A stretch of 64,000 nucleotides of DNA from Zanthoxylum bungeanum (lineage: Eukaryota; Streptophyta; Magnoliopsida; Sapindales; Rutaceae), in assembly GCA_019454045.1 (NCBI GenBank), contig SKCR01025360.1:1-64000 (forward strand). Reading direction: 5' to 3'. How positions within the stretch are numbered: the first letter of the stretch is position 1; the number at the start of each line of letters is the position of its first letter. Positions 23,243 to 34,690 of this stretch are shown piece after piece. Both the position numbers and the translations under genes were made by a program. Under the pieces are notes generated by a model. It had not been told where the DNA came from. It did not search any database and saw only the letters and a program-made list of their open reading frames with translations.

Positions 23243-25659
23243 GAGTAAAAACATGAAACTTGAATTTAGGGTTAAAATTGGGTAAATTGATTTTGAGCAT
23301 GATTTGGTTAAATTGTTTGATTAAGTATGCTTAAATGATGTTGTATTGAAGTTGTATTGGATCAATTTCATGAAAAGTTATTTGGAACAATTTTCCCTAA
23401 AAATCTTGGCTTGGTCGAATGGTTGATGAACCCTAATATCTTGGAATTTTTGATTTTTGATTCATTGGATGACTTGAAATCAATTGGGAATGTTTATTTA
23501 ATGTTGAATTGGATTCAATTGGATTGGATTTAAAATTGGACATATAAATCCCAAATTACCGAGACATATATAACATGAAAATGGGTTTGATTTTGATCAA
23601 TTGTGTTGGACACTAATTGTTGCTAATGAGCATGATTAATTAGGCTAATTGGTGTTTTGGAAATATTGATTTGGGTAATTAATTATGCTATACACTTTGG
23701 TTAATTAGATTATAAAATTTGGAATTTTGATAATTTAATTAATTGGGCCTATTTTGGAAATTGAGCTTATAAGTTGTAATTGGGCTAATTGGGCTTGGTT
23801 GTACCAAGATTGGTTTAGGAAAATTGGTTGGATCCAATTGGGCCCAAAACCATATCCATAAAGTCCAATTATAACTACTGGACCTTTAAGTTTAATTGGG
23901 CCTAAATTGGTTTCTAGGCACATAAGGGTGATTCCTTTAAATGGGCTTCAGTCTTGGATTTGACCCAAGTTGACCAAAAGTCCATGCCTTATGAAATTAA
24001 TTGAAAGCCCATTGGACTTTAATTAAATTAACATTGGATGTTAATCGGGCTTTGAGACCCGTAACGATTAGATTTGGAATCTAAGTCGCAAAGGTTTATT
24101 AATAAAGTGTAATATTTAATTTGGAATTAAATAAATGAATTAGTATTAAATACAAATTAAATTGGATTTAATGTTGTAGTTTAATTTAATCAAGAATTCG
24201 TACTTTGAGTACTTATTCACAAAACGAGTTGGACTCGCGCAAAATCAAATCGTTGTTTGAACATTGGATGTCATTAATTATCATATTAATTAATTGGATT
24301 AAATTGATTGATAACATGCTTGTGTGAATACATGGTTGCGATGCATGAATAATGTATATCGGATGAATATTAGATGGGTGGGGCAATTTTGGAAATTGTT
24401 GTAATAAATTTAGAATTTATTAATTGGACCTGCGTGTCCAGCCTATTACCTCCTTACTCTATGTATTTCTATTCTCACCTATTCCCCTCAATGTAAATGA
24501 GGTTTCTTTAGAAGTGTTATGTAACAGGTAGAAGCAATACTTGTGCTAGCGGGAGAGAGGAAAGGGATAGATTTGTTTTAGGAACAATGTGTAAAGTATC
24601 CATCCGCATATCATTATTATTTATTTATTTACGCGCCTTATTATGTGTTTAGAATGCATGTTTAAGGGTGTATGATGATGAGACCTTAACAAGGATAATA
24701 ATTGGTTGCCCATTTTTACGCGAAAAACCCTCACAAATATTAAGCGTTTTTCCTTCATTGAGTGATGATTCTTACTCAAGATCCAAGACTGGCATTGGTT
24801 TGTTGGCCAAAGTCAAGACCTTTGTCTGTCGAGGATGTGTTTGAATCATGAGAGCTTTGTTCCATATTGGTGTCTTGTCCAAGTTGTGATTTGTTGGCCA
24901 AAGTCAAGATCACTTCTTGTCCATCGACATTGATTACGAAGCTTTCCAAGGTCAATGGGTCACGCTTAACTGGGATCACTAAGTTTGTTGTGCCAAAGCC
25001 AAGGCTTAGTTGATTCAGAAGAAAAAAGTTAGGCAATATATTGGATATTTGGCATATATAAGATATAAGTTTCGGACTTGGATGTCCCCCTACTGAATTA
25101 GATTGGATCCAATTGATCTTAGAGATCTACCTAGTTAATTATCATACAATTGTTGGCCAAAGTCAAGATTGTGTGCTATTTAACGGGATCCTAGCCCACT
25201 AGGAAACACGGTTTCCCGAGTACTCAACAGAGGGTTAGAGGCTCGCCGAAAAATAGTGGGAGGCAAGTATTAAATTTGCAATTTCGTTTAGATACTTGCC
25301 ATACGTGCTTATTTCATTTTTTCTTTGTTAAAAGTATATTAGTTGGACTAATATATTAATGTTGTTTTAAATAAAACAGTTGGAATGTAATTCAAACTAT
25401 TTCATTTATAGTTGATTATATAATTGGATTATAGTAATCAATATATTTGAATTAACCAATCAAATAATAGTTGATTATATAGTTAGACTATAGTAATCAT
25501 TATATTCGATTGTACCCGAAATCGTTGATTAAATAGTTAGACTATTGTAATCAAGATAGATTGAAAGATTAGCGTTTAAAACATAATCTTGGGTGAAAAT
25601 ATTATTAAACGGCTTTAATTTTCAAATTGGAAAAGAATCAGGATAGTCCTGGAAACTGA
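23243..25659 (+). other. Long 5' leader of Copia-B2
   Basis: About 2.4 kb, AT-rich and without a supported ORF. It contains four spaced copies of a GCCAAAG motif: TTGTTGGCCAAAGTCAAGA at about 24791, 24892 and 25150, and a variant TTGTGCCAAAGCCAAGG near 24988. It also holds an AT-rich triple repeat at 25405-25560. An antisense ORF of 86 codons at 25036-24776 is explained by the repeats and has no recognisable domain. Confidence 0.6.
25405..25560 (+). repeat. AT-rich triple repeat in Copia-B2 leader
   Basis: Three copies of a unit like GTTGATTATATAGTTAGACTATAGTAATCA start at about 25413, 25479 and 25529, separated by diverged spacers. The core TATAGTTAGACTATAG-type sequence is itself near-palindromic. 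Confidence 0.7.
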
Positions 25660-26240
25660 GAAGTTATTCTGTTTAAAAGAGTGACATCTCGGGCCTAAGC
25701 CCGGAGTTGAGCATATAGTAGAACATGATCTTTGGAAGATTCATGTGATGATAACTTTAGTGCTTAATCCGTTAAGCTTGCCACAAAGTAGACTCCTTAA
25801 TTTATTTATCAGAACTAAGGATTAGATCCTTATAGTATGATATTGAAATTGAAGGATCTTCATAGATCTATACTTAGATCTTAGAAGTACTAATTGAAAT
25901 AGATAACTCTGGAGAGTTAATGGCTATGCTCAAGGAGACAAAGCCAGAGTTTGCAAAAAGGCAAGAAGCACAAGGCGCATTTTACTTCGACATCCCAGAT
26001 TACCAAGGCTTGGCCGAAGGCTTCAGGGGGTGTGAAAAGGGCAAAGGAAAAAATCATCACAGTCTTCTAGGAAGACAAAAGACATATCCCAAGATGTCTG
26101 CCTAAACGGTGGCAAACGGAGTCACAAAAGTGTGACTGCCGTATGGACAAGGCATACATGAAGGAAACAAAGTCAGAGCAAGGCTCTGACTTCAAGAATG
26201 GTTGTCATAAGCATGTTCACTACTAGTTTCTGAAATTAGA
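25660..26240 (+). pseudogene. Copia-B2 gag C-terminal remnant
   Basis: An open stretch at 25920-26105 starts MAMLKET and carries lysine-rich GCEKGKGKNHH. This resembles the basic linker before the zinc knuckle of Copia gags. The knuckle region that follows (26105-26180) has stops and no complete CCHC. The N-terminal gag domain, expected in 25660-25920, is not readable. Identification rests on position between leader and protease and on the basic linker. Confidence 0.6.
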
Positions 26241-29090
26241 TTTTCTGATACTAGATGTGATACATAAATATGCACTGATGTGCAGAATCTGCTGATAAGG
26301 AGGATACTGACTTTAGTAGAGATCGTTCTGCGAGTCGGAAACGGGACGCGAGTCGCTGTTTTAACCGTAGAAACCTAAGTTTAAGAACTGCCCCTTGGGC
26401 ATGTACTTAAATTAGGAAACTATTATAATGTATCTAGTTTGACTGGAAACATTATCTCTATATCTGTGTAACCCATTGTGGGTATACCATTATATTCTAG
26501 AACACTAAAGTGTTTTATTATATAAAGATGATATTGAGATAAAACACATTAGATGTGAATAACAGTATTTATATTTTGAATATAAAGGAATCTCAAACAT
26601 ATAACATGACAAACAAATAGCTCAAACTGAATTAATCAGATGAGACTTATTTGTGGCATTATTGTCTGGGACACATTAAACAAGACTCGTATATCCACAC
26701 TTTTGAAGAGTGGATACTAGGACAGATTTGATTTTATTCAAATAATGTCTACGAATCTAGTTTATTAGGAAAAGTGCCTAAAACACCTTTTACTTGGTAA
26801 AAGTACAAGTGCCACCGATCTGTTAGCCCTCGTTCATAGTGACGTAAGTGGGCCCATGTCTGGCTAGGCTAGATGTGGATGTGAATACTTCATAACCTTT
26901 ACATATGTGGCATCGGGTTATGGTTATATGTGTTTCTTTTGAAATATAAATCAGAAACTTTTGATAAATTCAAAGAGTTTCGATAAGAAGTATAAAAATA
27001 GATCGGCTAAAGTATTAAACCGTCACGGTTAGACCGTGGTGAAAAATTACTTAAGAAATAAGTTTCTCGACTACTTGAAAGAGTATAATATTCTTTCATA
27101 GTGGACTCCTCCTGGAACACCTCAAATTGACGGTGTGTCCGAAAAGAGAAACTGAACTTTGTTGGACATAGTTAGGTTAATCATGAGTCGCTCTGAGCTA
27201 CCATTTTCCTTCAAGGGAAACGCATTAAACAGTGCAAAACTTATTTTGAATAAGGTTCCATGAAAATATGTTAGAAAGACTTTATATTAGATATGATCAG
27301 GAAAGAAACTAGGTTTCTCATTCCTGAATATTTGGGAATGCTAAGCATACGTTTGGATGATACCAAACTAAAACCCAAATCGGATAAGTGCCTAATTGGT
27401 TATCCTAGGGAAACCAAAGTATAGTACTTATACATCTCACAAGAGAACAATTTAATTGTTGCTCTCCTTGCGGTTTTCCTCAGAGGAACACCTATATGCA
27501 GTGGTAAGTGGGAGGGCAGTAACACTCGATGAAAATTGGAGTAATACTGTTCTAGGCACTGATTCCTTAATGGAACATAAACAATTCATCAAGGACGAAT
27601 CTGTACCATTAATCTTCGAATACACAAGAATCGCGTATGTCGGAGAGAGTCAGAAAACAATCTGGGAGGTATGGTTTTTGATCTTACCTCATAAAGATGT
27701 CAATCTTATTGAGGAAACCGACTATGTATGAGGCAATGATACAAGGTATCGACTACCTATTATGGCAAAGTGCCATGAAGTCCAAAATGGATTCCATGTA
27801 TATCAACCATGTTTGGATACTAGTCGATGTACCAAAAGGCATGGTGCCTATTGGTAGGTCTTCAAGGAAGACATACATGTGACATAGCAACATACAAAGT
27901 ACAAAGCTAGGCTTGTAGCGAAAAGGTATCGTTAGCAACATTGTGTCGATTACGACAAAACTTTTTATCTGTTGCCATGTTTAAATCCATTTGGACAATG
28001 CTTGCTATTGCTGCATATTTCGTTTACGAAATATGCAAATGGACGTCAAAACCGATTTTCTTAACGGAAACCTTTTGGAGGATGCTTACAACATTCTGAC
28101 GGTTTTGTCGTACCGAAACATGAAAACTAGGTTTGCAGGTTAAATCGATCCATTGATGAATTGAAGCAAGCATTGCGTTCTTGGAACAAGAGTTTTGATG
28201 TAATCATAATGGTATATGATTTAATTCAAAAAGAATATGATTCTTGTGTATATAAGGAGGTTAGTGGGAGCGCACTGATAATGAATGTCCTATATCATGA
28301 TGATATATCATTTCTTGGAAATGACATTCCCATAAAACAATCGGTGAAAGCTTGGCTTTCATGAAAAATTCTCCGTAGAATTATTGAGAGATGCAACCTT
28401 TATTCTAGGAATAAGGATCTACTGGGATAGATCTAAAAGTTGTTAGCACTCTCCGAGAACTCGTACATTGAAATAAATGTACGCGACCTGGTGTCTCACA
28501 TGCTTTGAGCATATGGAGTCACAAACAGGCCGATCCAAGTGATGGTCACTGGATTGATGTTAAAAACATCCTTGAGTATCTTAGACGAACTAAGGATACT
28601 TTCTTAAATTATGGAGAAGGAGAACTTGAGGTGATTGGGTTCACCGCTGTAAGTTTCCAAACGATAAAAATGACTGTAAGTCATAATAAGGGTACTAGAT
28701 AGTTTGAATAACGGAACAGTGAGCTGGAAATATTCCTAGCAAGATACTGTTGCCGTATAAACAACAAAAGTGGTCTATTGCTGCAGCTGAGGCAGCAAAA
28801 GAAGCATTATGGATCTAAATAATCCTAATTAGATTAAGAGTAGTTCTGTTAGCAGCTGAGCTAGGCTACAGCGCAGGCTAAAGAATTAATGGTCTCATTA
28901 ACGATCCAAGTTTGTACTTCAAATAGGTTTCAACTGATTCGTCGGATCATACATTGTGGCGATGTGATGATCGTATAAATCGCATCAGTTGATAACCTTG
29001 TAAAATCTGCTGACGAAAGCTATTTCTCAGCAGAAATTTGAGCGACCCGTACATAGTTCGGGTGTAAGACACTTGAATGATTGACTATAG
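26241..29090 (+). pseudogene. Copia-B2 pol (protease, integrase, RT, RNase H), broken
   Basis: At 26250-26400 lies protease-side sequence (LRVGNGTRVAVLTVET). 26640-27330 is collinear with the integrase of B1 but has no long frame. 27456-27731 is a frame of 91 codons in the linker before RT. 27697-27882 encodes the RT start (SAMKSKMDSMYINHVWILVD). 28161-28364 encodes the RT region with the active site, which reads YHDD (VLYHDDISFLGND) instead of the usual YVDD. 28505-28900 is RNase H (DGHWIDVKNILEYLRRTKDT). Frame changes separate all these parts. Order and motifs identify Ty1/Copia. Confidence 0.88.
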
Positions 29091-29103
29091 GCCAAGTGGA
29101 GAT
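29091..29103 (+). other. Polypurine tract of Copia-B2
   Basis: GCCAAGTGGAGAT directly precedes the 3' LTR. It has one G less than the tract in B1. Confidence 0.85.
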
Positions 29104-30964
29104 TGTTGGACAATTATGGCCCATAGCATCACTATTTGTACAGATCATGGTGTTGTTGTACAAATTAACTATGTGACAAAGGAAATTGCTCTTTTATCAT
29201 TTGTAATTGGATTACCGGGATATATAAATGATAAAAGTCCGTATGATTAGTACCAGATTAATAAGATATGAGACAATATTAATCCACTAAGGTTTAATCA
29301 TTAATATTCATAGTCAGAGTATTATTGAGACTGGACATCGATAATGCGTAAAAGACTAGTATTACACATGTGCGTGTTATGGAAGCATAACAGCATAGTT
29401 CTCATATATTTGGGTATAAGATACTCATGCAAGTGTAATAGGAGGTTATGTTTACCGATGGTACGGAAATACCTTCGCTCTGGATAGACCCCTCGGAATC
29501 CCATTGGTAGTATGACTATGTGTCTATGAGAGTCCTAATAAGGGTAGGTGTATTTGGTCTTAACCTGAGACTTGCACCGCTAATACTTGCAACAATCAAT
29601 ATACTTTGGTTTTGGTCGTCCAGGGCTTTAACAGGTTCTGTGTACGCCTCTTCTGGGTATATTGAGAATCTTAGTGTATTGGGTGTGATGTCAAGACGGA
29701 AGTATCACTTCAGTCATAGTCGAGATGATGATCACGCAGGATGCGAAACTAGTACTCTTGAGTACTGCAGTCAATCGGGATAATATGACTAGGTCATGAT
29801 TATCCGATTATAGAGACTAGTTACCAGATATCCGATATGTGCTTCGTACGGGACAGACACAATTCCAGCCCCATGCCTTGCACGTGACATCCGATACTGG
29901 ATCGAAATACGCAATACTACGTATACTACGCCTAATATAGATCACATATTCCTGTAAGGATATTTCTGGAGAATTGGGTAGGTATGGCGCTTTGCTAGAA
30001 GGCAACCTTGTCTTGTAAATCGGTACAAATGTAGTACTAGGTACTTACGTGTTCGGATAGTCCGACGACCAGATTTACTGTCAACATATCCGGGGATCTC
30101 ATGGGTCGCTTCCCGAAGATTCACCGATGACGTATGACTCGCACTTTATTAATCTGGGATTAATTAAATGAGAGAGAAAATTAATCTGGGATTAATTACA
30201 GAGATATTTTATCTGGGATAAAATATTAATAAAATAGAGATAACGATTAATTTGGAATTAATCGATAAATTAATATATTCGATATATTAAACGAAATTAG
30301 ATTTCGACGCGGAATAGAAATTAGATTTTAATTCGGGCGAACAAGTTAATTTAGAATTAATTCGTTAGCGATGTGAGTAGTAATTTTTCTAGGCATAATT
30401 ATTTAATTACGTCGCAACGAAAAATTCATTAATTTGGAATTACGTCACTTGATTGATGGTAGTTGATGGAAGTGGTTGGCATAATTGCTATTTGACTTTT
30501 TGGTTGCAATTTATGTATTTGATTTTTAGAAAATGATTTACCAATTTTTGTAACAAAAAAAAAAAACACACTTCTCTCTCTCTTTTCTTCTCCCTTAACT
30601 CTCGGCCATGGTGGCCATTTTCTTCCTAAAAAACCTTCTGGTTTTACCGTGAATCACAAGGAGAAAATAAGGGATTTTTGTGGCAAAAATTCCTTAGTGC
30701 TAGCACACCATTTGAGTCTTACGAAGGTGATAGGGAAACCAACTTGTGAGCTTGGAATCACCACCCAAAAGCTTGGAGCTTGGACCGAATTTTGAAGAGC
30801 CAAAACAGCCCACTGCCGAGCACTCTAGGAGGGATCTTGGAGAGTTTTGTTCTTCGTTGCATCTCTCAACCGCTCGATGTAAATATTCCACAACTTCCTC
30901 GATGTATTCACATGTTGTTTCTTGCTTGTTAATCAATCCTCGGGACCATAGATTTTCCACAACA
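29104..30964 (+). mobile_element. 3' LTR of Copia-B2 (1861 bp, internal deletion)
   Basis: It begins TGTTGGACAATT and ends CCACAACA, followed by the duplication GGTTA (30965-30969). Compared with the 5' LTR, the stretch corresponding to about 22578-22714 is missing at about 30441, just after the palindrome chain. Confidence 0.92.
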
Positions 30965-30969
30965 GGTTA
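30965..30969. repeat. Target-site duplication of Copia-B2, right copy
   Basis: GGTTA, identical to 21249-21253. Confidence 0.92.
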
Positions 30970-32567
30970 TTTATTTTTACTTTACACTTAGGCTCTGTGA
31001 TAATCTGATTAATGTTTTTACGCTTTCTAGAATTGAGATTTCTGGAAGAGAGGGTTGTCATTTGTTCTACAGGGACCTGGTCGACTACTCCACGTCTTAA
31101 GGTCCCTTATTCACTATCGATTGCTCTGGGGTCTTCACTCATCTTGCTGTCTCCAAACTTCATTTCTTATGTCACTATACGTACTGAATCCTCTTGACAC
31201 TCCTATTTACTTCTTACTGTCTCCACATCCTATCCTTCAGCTATATACCTTGCTGCTGGGGTTAGTGATGGTTCGCTCTTCTAACCATTTCCTAGATCTT
31301 TGTTCTATATTCTTGTTGTAAATTTCAGCTATAACACTTTATTCTATGATCTATATTGCTGCTCTTGTCACTTCTAAATTTCTCCAACCTCACGGGTCTA
31401 TCCCTGTATATTCCCACAGATTTCTACTGACTTTGGGCTGATCTGTAGGTTATACTAAGTTTAATATATTCCTGTGGACTTCTATTGTTATTGCAAACTT
31501 TGTGCTGACTTGTCTAGTTCCTTGGGCTACACTGGGTCCTCTTATTTATATCCTCGAAACTTCCTTAATCTTTTTCTGGGTGATCTATCTTTTGAATGCT
31601 TCCATTTCTGATGATGATCTGTCATTGGCTTCTTATAGTCACCTATATCTAAACTGGTAGGGGCTAGGACTAACATCTTATGTTTCGATGGGTTCTGATA
31701 TTCTTGTTCTGATGATTCGTGTCCTGATAGAGTCTATTTCTCATGTAAAGTAGGTATGGGGTAGGCTCTGTCAGGACATCTTGCTTAACTGACATTACCG
31801 AGGACTTGAAAACTTGATATCTTAAGGTCTTGTCTCCTTTAGATTACTTGGGGGCAAGGTAACTAACCATTTCCGTTTTCTTTTTGTGGGTCTGGATCTG
31901 GGTTTGTGGATATGGAGTTCTCTAAATCTTTTTTGGCATCTAGGTCCATTGGGGGCCCTCAAGACTAATATGGGTTTCTTACTTCTGTTTTCTCTCTGGC
32001 TATTCTTCGTTACTCGGGGAACTCACAATCTATAAGAAGATCTCGAAGGCTATTGGATTCATTTGGAAGAATTTATTAAAGAGGAAAGTAATCTTACTTC
32101 TACTGGGCAACTCTAATACTTGCTGGGGCTTTCTCTATTCTCTTTTACTGCTATGTGTTCTTGTACTTTCTTACTGATCTGATTCTATATCTCTTTCTCT
32201 CTTATTTTTGGTTACTTAAGCATCCTTACACTTTTCATTACCTTTCTTCTAACTTTTCTCTTTCTCTTTTACTTTCTAGGATAACTTTCTATGAGACATT
32301 ACTATCTGGTTTCCTAGCTTGTACTGAGCTTCAGGGAGTAATCCCGGATGATTTCAGCATGTTTCTTAACTAGAGCAAGGAAAATGGTTGGGATAACTCG
32401 GGAATACTTACCAACCTGTCTGGGAATCTTGAGGACATACTCGAGGATCGGATAATGGAGAGGTAGTGCCCCGCATACTAGTATCCCAGACATACTAAGT
32501 ATACAAGACCCATATATTATACCCACTGTAGTCATTGACTCCCTAGACCATTCTCTGATAGTATTTT
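30970..32567 (-). mobile_element. Gypsy interior remnant, right half
   Basis: Sequence between Copia B2 and the Gypsy LTR at 32568. On the minus strand it would be the leader and first part of gag of that element. No ORF above 90 codons and no recognisable domain was found. Longer antisense reading frames are low-complexity T-rich sequence. It is assigned by its position behind the LTR and primer-like site. Confidence 0.5.
32552..32563 (-). other. Probable primer binding site of the Gypsy element
   Basis: On the minus strand TACTATCAGAGA lies 4 bp beyond the LTR end at 32568. It matches the tRNA-Met primer site TGGTATCAGAGC at 9 of 12 positions, including the core TATCAGAG. This sets the orientation of the LTR as minus. 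Confidence 0.6.
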
Positions 32568-33187
32568 TGTAACAACCCCAATCCGGGAGATGTCACCGGC
32601 AGGGGATAGCAGTACTAACCCTATAAACCTCTGACTAACTAACCATAACAGATGCTATCACACTTTTCTTTATTTGACTATATTTTGTATGGGACTATAG
32701 CCCAACTCGAAAACACTGAAAACAAACTCAATATTAACTATTGTACATAGTACCAATTACTTTTACAATGACTCAACAAAAACTGATACAAGACTCATAC
32801 TTGACTATGACTGGACTTTCAATCAATCTCTGACTCATACTGGTGGACTCCATACCTAGTGACTGCATCAGTATCCATCCTCCCGAGCTCGTCCTCTAAG
32901 AAAATCTACAACCAAAGAAAACTGGGAGTGGGGGGGTTAGATCGTCGTACGATCTAAGTGAGTGGACTATAAGTGGAAATGCTGCAATAAAATAATTTAG
33001 TTCTGAAATCAAAATCTGAAACTCTTTTTCTAAAAATTTCTTCTGAAATATCTTCTATAAAACTTGTCTTTCTGAAAATTGCTTTTGAAATTCTGGTTTA
33101 TGAAAACTGTTTCAAAAATCTGATTTTCTGAAAAACTCTCTACTGAAAATCTGATCACTGTGAACTGATATGTATCTAAAAAACCTT

Positions 33188-33490
33188 GACATATGAGGGC
33201 GTTAAGTATCGCCATCCCCCCATATGCCTAACTGTAGCCAACAGTGCAAATCCATGACTTTGGGGCGTTACGTATCGCCGTCCCCCAAAGCATGCCACTA
33301 TTGTCTCTGAAACTAGTGGTCTTGGGGCGTTACGTATCACCGTCCCCCAAACCACAAAACTATAACCGGGGGTGCGGATCTATGCTACCACCTAAGCTCC
33401 GAATCTAGGGTTTATGGGCGTTACGTATCGCTGTCCCATAGCCCTGCTCTAGGATATGAGGGTGTTACGTATCGCCGTCCCCTCAGTCTT
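33188..33490. repeat. Five-hairpin array with conserved loop in the Gypsy LTR
   Basis: Five units share a core close to GGGCGTTACGTATCGCCGTCCC, at about 33196, 33261, 33321, 33413 and 33457. Each core is flanked by different arms that can pair with each other: CATATG/CATATG in unit 1, CTTTGGGG/CCCCAAAG plus CATG/CATG in unit 2, GTGGT...TTGGGG/CCCCAA...ACCAC in unit 3, TATGGG/CCCATA in unit 4 and TGAGGG/CCCTCA in unit 5. The loop is conserved while stems differ. Confidence 0.85.
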
Positions 33491-34032
33491 CTACATGTGC
33501 ACATGTCTCTGTCCGTCAATTCCAAACTGTATCAAGTTGCATACTGGGTGGGTTTTTCCCCCTCATGCCCCGAAAAACATAAAAATCATACTTTGAGTCT
33601 CAAAGCTGTACACAATGTTTTCTGAAAAACTTTTACTTTCTCAAACATAACTTTATATGAAAATAACTGTAAAGAAATCTTCTAACGCCATAAAGCGTAA
33701 AATGTAAGTCTGAAAAAAAATAAAAATTAGTTTAAAATAAGAGTGTCCACTCACAGTTTTGGAATCTGGCTGGTACTGGATTCTTTATCGAAGAAAGTTG
33801 CGATTCCTGTGGATAATCTAAGATTAGGAACTTGATTAACATCAACGTAGTAAAATAATCCTCGATACTTCACAATGCTTAAAGATACATCCATATATTA
33901 TATACACGAGGCTTATGATGATCATAATTTGATATAGGATATGTTTACAAACTGATATGAGACTCTAAGGGTGGTCTCTAACACGCTAGGGCAGAACTGG
34001 GGGGGGGTTTAAAACTGATTCTGGGAAATTCT

Positions 34033-34152
34033 GTGCCTCGCATCGCGATGCAAACCTTTGCGCATCGCGACGCGCAGCGTCCTGAAGCATGTCGTCATTT
34101 TCCTCTTGCGTCGCGACGCAAAGTCCTTCAGCGTCGCAACGCGACCTGGGTT
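34033..34152 (-). promoter_or_regulatory. Cluster of TCGCGA palindromes in the Gypsy LTR
   Basis: GCATCGCGATGC (34040-34051), GCATCGCGACGCGC (about 34061), TTGCGTCGCGACGCAA (34108-34123) and GCGTCGCAACGC (34130-34141) occur within 120 bp. Two of these are perfect palindromes. Nearly the same motif is found in the Athila LTRs, although the families are otherwise unrelated. A regulatory role is inferred, not shown. Confidence 0.55.
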
Positions 34153-34535
34153 TCTAGGATTCTGTTTTTCTTCTTCAAGTTCATCCAAAGCTCAAAACAT
34201 CAAAATCCACTCCATACCAACACTTCCATACTAAAAACCAATACACAAAACATCAAATTACATCAAATCCACACATACTAAACTACCATGTTATCATAAT
34301 TAACTAATTTAATCACAAATCCATTATTCTTAAAACAAACTTTAACCTTTTCAAACTCAAACACTTAACTCCATAACTCATTTCTTTACTTATAAACCAT
34401 CAATATGCAACCCCTAACATGCCATCATCTCTAATCTACCTTTATATTTCCAAAATTAAAAAAGTCAAGATTTGGGTCAAGTTTTCTTACCTTCATTTTC
34501 TTGATTTTTCTTCATACTTTAAGCCTCCATTGATG

Positions 34536-34690
34536 CTCATCTTTTCTCCTTTACGTATTCTTCTTCTTCATTCTCTCTTTTCTTTCTTTCCTTCTCTTCT
34601 TCTTCTTCTTTTTCTTCTCTTTTCTCTTTCTCTTCTTCTCTCACGACATTTCTCCTTTTTTTCTTCTTTTTCATTTTCATTTTTTAAAAA
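34536..34690. repeat. Pyrimidine-rich (TTC/TCTT) low-complexity tract
   Basis: About 150 bp of almost pure C and T on the plus strand, inside the Gypsy LTR. It explains the serine, leucine and phenylalanine-rich reading frame at 34419-34886, which is not a gene. Confidence 0.85.

Larger units (their letters stand above)
21254..30964 (+). mobile_element. Complete but decayed Ty1/Copia element B2 (9711 bp)
   Basis: The only end-to-end element in the window: 5' LTR (21254-23229), tRNA-Met primer site, long leader, gag remnant, pol, polypurine tract, 3' LTR (29104-30964) and flanking GGTTA duplication. It split an older Gypsy interior (20421-21253 and 30970-32567). The two LTRs are very similar but no longer identical, and the 3' LTR lacks about 130 bp near 30441. 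The coding region is full of stops, so it cannot encode its own proteins. LTR length, the TGTTGG...CCAACA ends and the primer and polypurine sequences suggest an Angela/Tork-like lineage; RT phylogeny would decide. Confidence 0.93.

Noticed and set aside
24776..25036. Minus-strand frame of 86 codons in the Copia-B2 leader
   Set aside because: It runs antisense through the leader repeats, shows no domain and has no counterpart elsewhere.
32314..32535. Minus-strand frame of 73 codons behind the Gypsy LTR, possible gag start
   Set aside because: The position fits, but no gag motif can be recognised and the frame is short; kept only as part of the interior remnant.
33188..33490. CRISPR-like look of evenly spaced repeats
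   Set aside because: The repeats are hairpins with varying arms and irregular spacing in a plant LTR. There are no identical direct repeats with unique spacers and no cas genes.
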